A stretch of 63,075 bases of DNA from Agathobaculum hominis (lineage in GTDB: Bacteria; Bacillota; Clostridia; Oscillospirales; Butyricicoccaceae): the NCBI RefSeq assembly GCF_014288055.1, contig NZ_JACOPK010000012.1:1-63075 (forward strand), given 5' to 3'. Position 1 is the stretch's first letter, and every line of letters begins with the position of its first letter. This document shows positions 57,295 to 63,075 of this stretch, in pieces. The notes beneath the pieces were generated by a model. It saw nothing but the letters and a program-made list of their open reading frames with translations, was not told where the DNA came from and did no database searches. The position numbers and the translations under genes are program-made.

Positions 57295-58740
57295 ATGAAT
57301 TTTGTCATCGTTCGCTACCTGATCGGCTGGATGCTCGGTATCGAGTCGATCTTTCTGCTCCTCCCGGCGCTGACCGCCGTCATCTACGGCGAACCAGAGC
57401 TTCCGGCTTATCTGATCGCGGCCGCCATCAGTCTCGCCGGCGCGGCGCTCCTGTGCCACAGAAAGCCGAAGAACACCCGCTTCTACGCCCGTGAGGGCTA
57501 TGTGACGGTCGCGCTGTGCTGGCTCATCCTCGCGGTCATCGGTGCGCTGCCGTTTGTCCTGAGCCGCGAGATCCCGTTTTTCATCGACGCGCTCTTCGAG
57601 ACGGTTTCCGGCTTCACCACGACCGGCGCAACCATCCTCGGCGACGTCGAGGCGCTCAGCCACGCCTCCATGCTCTGGCGCTGCCTGACGCACTGGGTCG
57701 GCGGCATGGGCGTGCTCGTGTTCATGCTGATCGTGCTCCCGCTCGCGGGCGGACAGACCATCTTCCTCATGCGTGCGGAAAGCCCCGGTCCCTCGGTCTC
57801 CAAGATGTCGCCGCATATGCGCGACACCGCGACCATCCTGTACGCGATCTACTTCGGTCTGACCGTGCTCCAGATGATCCTGCTGCTCATCGGCGGCATG
57901 CCGCTCTTCGACGCGATCTGCGTCTCGCTCGGCACGGCCGGTACGGGCGGCTTCGGCAACTGGAACGATTCCATCGCGCACTACAACAGCGCGTACCTCC
58001 AGAACGTCATCACGGTCTTTATGATCCTGTTCGGCATCAATTTCAGCGCCTATTTTCTCATCCTCACGCGCAAATTCCGTCAGGCGTTCCGCATCGAGGA
58101 GATCCGCGTCTATCTCGGCGTCATTTTCGTGTTCGCCGGGCTCATCGCCTTTAACGTGCGGCCGATGTTCGGCTCGCTGCGCGAGAGCTTCCATCACGCC
58201 CTGTTCCAGGTCGCGTCCATCATCACAACGACCGGTTTTTCGACCGTGGATTTCGACCAGTGGCCGACGTTCAGCCGTGCCCTGCTCGTGCTGCTGATGT
58301 TCATCGGCGCGTGCGCCGGTTCGACCGGCGGCGGCATAAAATGCTCGCGCATCCTGCTGCTCGGAAAGAGCGTCAAGAAGGAGCTGATGTGCCTCATCCA
58401 TCCGCGTCTCGTGCGCGTCAACAAGATGGACGGTCAGCGCGTCCCGCATGAGGTCATGCGCTCGATCAATGTGTTCGTCGTTGCCTATGCGTTCATCTTC
58501 ATCCTCTCGCTGCTCATTATATCGCTGAACTGTGAGGATCTCGTGACCTGCTTCACCTCGGTCGCGACCACGCTCAACAACGTCGGCCCGGGTCTTTCGC
58601 TGTGCGGCCCGACCTGCAACTTCGGCTTTTTCCCGCCGCTGAGCAAGTGCGTGCTCATCTTCGATATGCTCGCCGGCCGTCTGGAGCTGTTCCCCATGCT
58701 CCTGCTGTTCACGCCGGGCACCTGGCAGAGAAACAAGTAA
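57295..58740 (+). CDS. trkH: Trk potassium transporter membrane subunit TrkH
   Basis: This 481-residue protein is the K+-conducting subunit with the family's repeated pore helices and selectivity-filter segments (FETVSGFTTTGATIL, SLGTAGTGGFGNWNDS, FQVASIITTTGFSTVDF, SVATTLNNVGPGLS). It is translated in direct continuation of trkA, giving the full transporter from one mRNA. Confidence 0.96.
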   Translation: MNFVIVRYLIGWMLGIESIFLLLPALTAVIYGEPELPAYLIAAAISLAGAALLCHRKPKNTRFYAREGYVTVALCWLILAVIGALPFVLSREIPFFIDALFETVSGFTTTGATILGDVEALSHASMLWRCLTHWVGGMGVLVFMLIVLPLAGGQTIFLMRAESPGPSVSKMSPHMRDTATILYAIYFGLTVLQMILLLIGGMPLFDAICVSLGTAGTGGFGNWNDSIAHYNSAYLQNVITVFMILFGINFSAYFLILTRKFRQAFRIEEIRVYLGVIFVFAGLIAFNVRPMFGSLRESFHHALFQVASIITTTGFSTVDFDQWPTFSRALLVLLMFIGACAGSTGGGIKCSRILLLGKSVKKELMCLIHPRLVRVNKMDGQRVPHEVMRSINVFVVAYAFIFILSLLIISLNCEDLVTCFTSVATTLNNVGPGLSLCGPTCNFGFFPPLSKCVLIFDMLAGRLELFPMLLLFTPGTWQRNK

Positions 58741-58745
58741 ACAGT

Positions 58746-58792
58746 AAAAAACACCTTCCGCGACGGTCTCAGCCGTTTCGGAAGGTGTTTTT
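58746..58792. terminator. Terminator between trkH and the flippase gene
   Basis: AACACCTTCCG pairs with CGGAAGGTGTT with an inner stem, followed by six T; usable from both strands. Confidence 0.88.
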
Positions 58793-58795
58793 TCT

Positions 58796-60247
58796 TTATT
58801 TTCTGATGCGGCGCAGGACAGCCTGCACCTCTTCCCTGCCCTCGCCGGAGGCGATGATGCACACGGCGTAGACCGCCGCACCGACCACGCAGGCGAGCGC
58901 GAGCCGCAGGAGATTGCCGAGCGGCAGCAGCGTGCACCCATAGGCCGCCGCGCCGCAGAGCGCTGCGGAAACGATGATGCGCACGACCGAGAGCGTCGGC
59001 ACGCGGAACAGGAAGCGCGAACGGACGCGCACACAGGTGATAAAGAAATAGGACGCGAAGGCTACGATCGAGCCGAGCGCGCCGCCCGTAAAGCCGAGCG
59101 CCTTGAGCAGCACGATGCTGCTGACGACCTTGATGCAGGCCGCGATGGCGCTGTTCTGCAATACGTGCACGGTCGCCTGCTCGAGCTCGTAGGCCTTGTT
59201 CGCGTACTCGGTCAGACCCATGAACAGCATGGCGAGCGCCGTGTAGGCGATGACAGGCGCGCCGGCCTCATAGCCCTTCGCGAACAGAAAGCGCGACATC
59301 GGGAGCGAGACTGCGGTCAGACCGGCGACCGCCGGGACGGCGATGAGCAGGTACAGGCGAACGCCCTGATCGAGCAGCGGCTTGGCGGCCGCCTTTCCGC
59401 CGTCGCGCCACGCGCGGAGCACCGCCGGATAAACGCCGCGCATGATGCCGACCGAGATCATGGTGAACAGGCCGCTCGCGATCGAGTTGTTGGTCGAATA
59501 GTAGGCGTACAGCACGTCGCCGTAAAAGCCGACCACGAGATATTTGTCGATCTGGTTGAGCAGCGCGACCGAGATCGAAACGCCCATCAGCGGAACGCCG
59601 TACTTGAGGAAGCGGCTGAGCAGCGGTCTGGAGAAACAGCGCAGGCGGACAATGGCCGGAAGGCCGAGCGCGAATACTGCGCCGACGGCCGCTACGCCGT
59701 CCGCGATTGTGTTCGCGAAGATCGCCGGGAACGCAGAAGGGTAATTCGACTTGCCGCCGACGAGCGCGAACGCGACCGCGAGCTTGAGCGAGGCCGAGGT
59801 CAGCGACCAGAAAATCGACGCCTTGACGCGGCCGAGCTGAATGAGCGCGGCGTTCAGCACCTGAAACGCGGTATACGAGCAGAACATCAGCGCGCCGCCC
59901 CAGTAAAGCGTGTTGCCCGTTACAACTGCCGTGATGCCGCAGCCTGCCGCGACGATCACGCACAGTCCCAGATAAATGGTCGAAACGGTCGAAAACAGGC
60001 CGCGCCCGCTGTCCGCGCGGTATTCCTCGCCGACATAGCGCGTCGCGGAATTCGCCATCCAGCCGGCAAGGATGAGGTAGATCAGCTGCACGGTCGTGTT
60101 GGTCAGGTTGAAGCCGGTGACAGCACCCTCGACGAAGATGTGCGTATAGAGCGACGAGCAGGCTATGACGAGCAGACCCTCGACGACCTTCGCCGGCAGG
60201 AACATCATCGCATCCCGTGTCATGGTATTTTTGGAGGACAAAGCCAT
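58796..60247 (-). CDS. Polysaccharide/lipid II-type flippase (MVF/Wzx fold)
   Basis: The 483-residue membrane protein has 12-14 hydrophobic helices and starts MALSSKNTMTRDAMMFLPAKVVEGLLVI. The N-terminal pattern and PLMGVSISVALLNQIDKYLVVGFYG identify an oligosaccharide flippase (Wzx/MVF). It moves lipid-linked sugars across the membrane, likely for a surface polymer. A G-rich site is very close to the ATG at 60247; an internal ATG at 60223 has no better site. A much longer frame in the same reading direction, reaching into trxA DNA, is judged spurious. Confidence 0.85.
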   Translation of the reverse strand: MALSSKNTMTRDAMMFLPAKVVEGLLVIACSSLYTHIFVEGAVTGFNLTNTTVQLIYLILAGWMANSATRYVGEEYRADSGRGLFSTVSTIYLGLCVIVAAGCGITAVVTGNTLYWGGALMFCSYTAFQVLNAALIQLGRVKASIFWSLTSASLKLAVAFALVGGKSNYPSAFPAIFANTIADGVAAVGAVFALGLPAIVRLRCFSRPLLSRFLKYGVPLMGVSISVALLNQIDKYLVVGFYGDVLYAYYSTNNSIASGLFTMISVGIMRGVYPAVLRAWRDGGKAAAKPLLDQGVRLYLLIAVPAVAGLTAVSLPMSRFLFAKGYEAGAPVIAYTALAMLFMGLTEYANKAYELEQATVHVLQNSAIAACIKVVSSIVLLKALGFTGGALGSIVAFASYFFITCVRVRSRFLFRVPTLSVVRIIVSAALCGAAAYGCTLLPLGNLLRLALACVVGAAVYAVCIIASGEGREEVQAVLRRIRK

Positions 60248-60426
60248 CCCTCTCTTTCGGTCAGATAAATCTATTATAGCATATAAATCGTGAAAAATCG
60301 ACCGGTCCGGCAAAAGTCTCTGCCCTTTGACTGCCGCGCGATTGCTTCTTTGTGTGAAAATAAACCTTATCAACAGACTGGGCAGGGAATCCGTCTGGTT
60401 TCCCTGCCCAAGATCTTCGAATTTTT

Positions 60427-60732
60427 TTACAGAAGCGCCAGAATGTCTTCCTTCGGCATCGCGCCGACCGCCTTGTTCGCGATCTGACCGTCCTTCATCA
60501 CGACAAGCGTCGGGATGGAGACGATGCGGAACTGCTGCGCCAGCTCCATCTGCTCGTCCACGTTGATCTTGCCGACCTTGATGTCGCGGCGCTCCTCCGA
60601 GATCTCGTCCACGATCGGAGAGACCATGCGGCACGGACCGCACCAGGTTGCCCAGAAATCGAGCAGGACCGGCTTGTCAGACTCGAGAACCTCGCTCTTG
60701 AAATTATCCTTCGTGATCGTAATGACTGCCAT
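60427..60732 (-). CDS. trxA: Thioredoxin
   Basis: The 101-residue protein is a standard thioredoxin with the active site FWATWCGPC (Cys pair about 30-33) and the cis-Pro in IVSIPTLVVMKDG. It reduces protein disulfides, probably using the reductase at 48.2 kb. The ATG at 60732 follows AAAGGAG; the upstream extension to 60816 runs back into the ogg gene and is rejected. Confidence 0.97.
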   Translation of the reverse strand: MAVITITKDNFKSEVLESDKPVLLDFWATWCGPCRMVSPIVDEISEERRDIKVGKINVDEQMELAQQFRIVSIPTLVVMKDGQIANKAVGAMPKEDILALL

Positions 60733-60754
60733 AAGAAACAACTCCTTTGGTTTT

Positions 60755-61573
60755 TTATCTATTATTTTGCGTTTCCAGCTCGAAAAAGAACGCATACTGC
60801 TGCATGACGCCCGCAAAGCCCCTGTACCGCGTCAGCGGAAAGCCTTTCGGATAGTGTGCGTCGAGCATCTGCCGGATATGCGTGTCGATGGGAAAGGCGT
60901 CGATATGGTGCAGGCCAAACAGGCAGATGCACTCCGCGACCTTGATTCCCACGCCGGTCAGCCGCAGCAGCTCGTTTTTCGCGTCTGCGTACTTCATGCA
61001 AGCGACCTTTTCCAGATCGACCGCGCCCGATGCGACTTGCCGCGCCGTCGCGCAGATGTATTTCGCGCGATAGCCGAGCCGGATTGGCGACAGCTCCTCG
61101 GGCGTGCACTGCGCGAGGCGCTCCGCCGTCGGAAAGGCATGATAGACCTCGCCGTTTGCGCGCTGCCTTGCCTCTCCGAACAGCGTACACAGTCCGTCCA
61201 CGCACTTCGTGATGCGGGGAATGTTGTTCTGCTGCGAAATGATGAAGCAGATGATCGTTTCCCACAGCTCCTGCCGCAGGATGCGCAGGCCGCTCCCCGT
61301 TTCGACCGCCGCACGCAGATAGGCATCCCGCTTTGCGACCTTTGATTTATAGCGCCCGTAATCGGCATTCAGATCAAAGTAATCGCGCCAGAACCCCTCA
61401 AATTCGTTTTCTGTGCAGGAAAAGCGAACGGTTTCGCCGTTCTGCTCGATGTCCAGCCATTTTCCGCCGGCGATCAGCGAATAACGCCCTTCTTCCTCGC
61501 GTCGAAAGCGAAAGCACTGACCGGAACGCGCGATCTGGTCGATATTGAAATCCGGAATGACATATTCGATCAT
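60755..61573 (-). CDS. ogg: 8-oxoguanine DNA glycosylase (Ogg-type HhH-GPD)
   Basis: The 272-residue enzyme removes 8-oxoguanine from DNA. An N-terminal OGG-type domain (about 1-100, FNIDQIARSGQCFRF) precedes the HhH-GPD module: hairpin LLRLTGVGIKVAECICLFGLHH with the catalytic Lys, and the catalytic Asp in FPIDTHIRQ. It overlaps the DUF3783 gene by four bases (ATGA) and is followed by trxA, so an oxidative-stress operon is plausible. Confidence 0.93.
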   Translation of the reverse strand: MIEYVIPDFNIDQIARSGQCFRFRREEEGRYSLIAGGKWLDIEQNGETVRFSCTENEFEGFWRDYFDLNADYGRYKSKVAKRDAYLRAAVETGSGLRILRQELWETIICFIISQQNNIPRITKCVDGLCTLFGEARQRANGEVYHAFPTAERLAQCTPEELSPIRLGYRAKYICATARQVASGAVDLEKVACMKYADAKNELLRLTGVGIKVAECICLFGLHHIDAFPIDTHIRQMLDAHYPKGFPLTRYRGFAGVMQQYAFFFELETQNNR

Positions 61574-61944
61574 CCGTGCATCGCCTCATGCTCGCGCACC
61601 AGCTCGTCGTACAGCGCACGCAGCGTCCACGGGAGATTGTGCTCGGTCACGATCGCCTTGTACGGCACAGACACGCCGTGCTGCCGCAGCTCGCGCAGCA
61701 GAACGTCCAGACGTTTGGAGGTAAACCCGTCGAGCACGAGCATCGGCTGCTCCGCCGCCTCCGCGGTGTCCGCGCTCTGCGCGAAGCCTGCGCGGCCGAG
61801 CGTGAAGCCGACCGTCTGCGCGAAGTCCGCCGCCGCTATGTTTCTGATGCGCGCGCCCATGCAGACCAGAACGGTCTTCACCTGCTGCGCACGTTCTCCG
61901 CCCTCCGGATCGTAATACAGCGCGGTTTCACGCGATTTTGCCAT
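61570..61944 (-). CDS. DUF3783-family protein
   Basis: The 124-residue protein matches the DUF3783 group (VLVCMGARIRNIAAADFAQTVGFTLG, MLVLDGFTSKRLDVLLRELRQHGVSVPYKAIVTEHNLPW). Function unknown. The ATG at 61944 follows GAGGTG; a longer frame from 61965 starts before that site. It is translationally coupled to ogg. Confidence 0.75.
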   Translation of the reverse strand: MAKSRETALYYDPEGGERAQQVKTVLVCMGARIRNIAAADFAQTVGFTLGRAGFAQSADTAEAAEQPMLVLDGFTSKRLDVLLRELRQHGVSVPYKAIVTEHNLPWTLRALYDELVREHEAMHG

Positions 61945-62033
61945 GCAGTTCACCTCGATTTTCATAGGGATGGAATTTCCGTTTCTCTTCTCGCATATAG
62001 TATACTATTATTATATAGTTTTGTCAAGAACGC

Positions 62034-62081
62034 TTGACAGGGACGGTTTCTTCATGCTATCCTTTAGTTAGCTTAAACTAA
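62034..62081 (+). promoter_or_regulatory. Promoter and DtxR/MntR-like operator of the ZIP transporter
   Basis: TTGACA (62034-62039) and TATCCT (62058-62063) with an 18-bp spacer are followed at once by the dyad TTAGTT-AGCTTA-AACTAA (62064-62081), similar to DtxR/IdeR/MntR boxes (TTAGGTTAGCCTAACCTAA type). A metal-responsive repressor is expected to bind it. Confidence 0.6.
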
Positions 62082-62100
62082 CCACAGGAGGAAATACACG

Positions 62101-62895
62101 ATGCAGCAGGCGCTTTTATGGGCCGCAGCCGGTACGGGCTTCACGTTCTCTATGACGGCCCTCGGTGCGGCGATGGTATTTTTTATGAAAAAGCAATCGA
62201 CCGCGCTGATGCAGCGCATTTTTCTCGGCTTTGCCGCCGGAGTAATGATCGCAGCATCGGTCTGGAGCCTGCTCATCCCGGCGATCGAGGAGACCGAACA
62301 GGCCGGGGGCGTCGGGTGGCTTCCGGCGTCAGGCGGCTTTCTCCTCGGCATCCTGCTCATGCTGCTGCTGGACGGCCTGCTGCCGCATCTGCACAACGGC
62401 GCGGCGCACGCAGAGGGACTGCCGTCCTCGTTCCGACGCACGACACTGCTTGTACTCGCGGTGACTCTGCACAATATTCCCGAAGGAATGGCCGTCGGCC
62501 TGTCGTTTGCACGCGCCGCACAGCACGGCGGCAGCAGGGGACTGGTCGCGGCGGCCGGTGCGCTCGCGCTCGGCATCGGCATACAGAACTTCCCCGAAGG
62601 GGCCGCCGTTGCACTGCCGCTGCATCAGGAAGGCCTGAGCCGTATGAAATCCTTTGTCTACGGCGCACTGAGCGGCATCGTAGAGCCGCTTTTCGGCGTT
62701 GGGGTCGTCCTCGTCTCCGCGCAGCTGACCCCCTTCATGCCGTGGCTGCTGTCTGCCGCCGCCGGTGCAATGCTGTATGTCGTCGTCGAGGAGCTGATCC
62801 CGGAAGCGCATTTAGGCGAGCATTCTCATTCGGGTACGCTCGGCGTCATGGCCGGCTTTCTCGTGATGATGATACTGGACGTTGCGCTCGGGTAA
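62101..62895 (+). CDS. zupT: ZIP-family divalent metal transporter
   Basis: The 264-residue membrane protein has eight hydrophobic segments and the ZIP metal-site helices HNIPEGMAVG (about 124-133) and QNFPEGAAVALP (about 162-173). It imports Zn, Fe or Mn. AGGAGG precedes the ATG. An upstream DtxR/MntR-like operator argues for iron or manganese control. Confidence 0.93.
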   Translation: MQQALLWAAAGTGFTFSMTALGAAMVFFMKKQSTALMQRIFLGFAAGVMIAASVWSLLIPAIEETEQAGGVGWLPASGGFLLGILLMLLLDGLLPHLHNGAAHAEGLPSSFRRTTLLVLAVTLHNIPEGMAVGLSFARAAQHGGSRGLVAAAGALALGIGIQNFPEGAAVALPLHQEGLSRMKSFVYGALSGIVEPLFGVGVVLVSAQLTPFMPWLLSAAAGAMLYVVVEELIPEAHLGEHSHSGTLGVMAGFLVMMILDVALG

Positions 62896-62961
62896 GCAAA
62901 ACCCAGAATAAGCGCTCAGGGGCAGTCTTCCGGCTGCCCCTTCCCCGTTTCCCGGTAAACA

Positions 62962-62989
62962 AAAAAGCATCATCCGAAGATGATGCTTT
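62962..62989 (-). terminator. Terminator of the second tRNA-Thr
   Basis: AAAGCATCATC pairs with GATGATGCTTT around CGAA; on the minus strand it is followed by six T. Confidence 0.88.
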
Positions 62990-62991
62990 GA

Positions 62992-63067
62992 TGGAGCTGA
63001 TAACCAGATTCGAACTGGTGACCTCATCCTTACCAAGGATGCACTCTACCGACTGAGCTATATCAGC
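62992..63067 (-). tRNA. tRNA-Thr(GGT), second copy
   Basis: 76 bases, same fold and anticodon GGT as at 52854, with one D-arm difference; encoded CCA. The rest of any tRNA cluster would lie beyond the right edge. Confidence 0.96.
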
Positions 63068-63075
63068 AAAAGGAA

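Noticed and set aside
55780..59034. A 1084-codon minus-strand frame
   Set aside because: Antisense to trkA and trkH, both certain; composition is of a shadow frame.
1..63075. CRISPR arrays
   Set aside because: No series of equal repeats with regular unique spacers was seen; the repeated hairpins differ in spacing and sequence.

Overview
The window looks like the chromosome of a high-GC, Gram-positive-type anaerobe of the Clostridia, probably an Oscillospirales/Butyricicoccaceae-like gut bacterium. The support is an ylxM-ffh-rpsP-khpA group, SLH-domain surface proteins, a NifS/NifU-type Fe-S pair, QueH, an ECF S component, a butanol-dehydrogenase-type ADH, strong AGGAGG ribosome sites and frequent GTG/TTG starts. 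The genus is my inference; no rRNA is present.

Layout: 0.1-4.4 kb holds a VWA/metallopeptidase-like protein, a phosphoglucomutase and an AraC regulator. 4.4-9.8 kb is a four-gene minus-strand operon (molybdenum hydroxylase, sodium:solute symporter, tiny membrane protein, isochorismatase-type hydrolase) behind a promoter with a palindrome in its spacer. 9.9-17.6 kb has SLH proteins, rpsF-ssb-rpsR, tRNA-Thr, a sigma/anti-sigma pair and a MarR regulator. 17.6-24.2 kb has mfd, Fe-S assembly genes and a CmpB-like membrane protein. 24.3-28 kb has an ADH, glgB and an ECF S component. 28.2-32.3 kb is a sulfonate/nitrate-type ABC transporter operon preceded by a 29-residue peptide of which 16 residues are Cys or Met, followed by a terminator: an apparent attenuator. 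32.3-34.6 kb has a SARP/BTAD regulator and a lipoprotein.

34.7-46.3 kb is accessory DNA, visibly more AT-rich in part. It starts with a relic of an integrase 3' end and a set of hairpin-rich tandem modules, then a large single-gene fusion of a catalytically altered C5-methyltransferase, an ABC-type ATPase and a TOPRIM-like nuclease (a candidate anti-phage system), then an IS3-family element. A second, cleanly bounded island lies between a 45-bp copy of the tRNA-Arg(CCG) 3' end (39396) and the intact tRNA (46256). It carries a MuF-TNT polymorphic toxin with a downstream immunity array, a Fic protein, a broken RecQ-like helicase, an excisionase-like protein and a tyrosine recombinase with an internal helix-turn-helix.

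46.4-63 kb returns to core genes: queH, a D-amino-acid aminotransferase and thioredoxin-reductase-like pair, khpA-rpsP-ffh-ylxM, a DMT transporter, tRNAs for Thr, Trp, Asn and Gln, a Gfo/Idh dehydrogenase, trkA-trkH, a flippase, trxA, ogg and a ZIP metal transporter, ending in a second tRNA-Thr.

Three structural signals are not explained by genes: a six-hairpin element present in at least three diverged copies whose stems change on both sides (16.9, 30.1 and 51.7 kb), a ~600-bp fold-back inverted repeat at 54.7-55.3 kb, and a pair of divergent promoters sharing one self-complementary -35 hexamer at 47.27 kb. No CRISPR array was seen.
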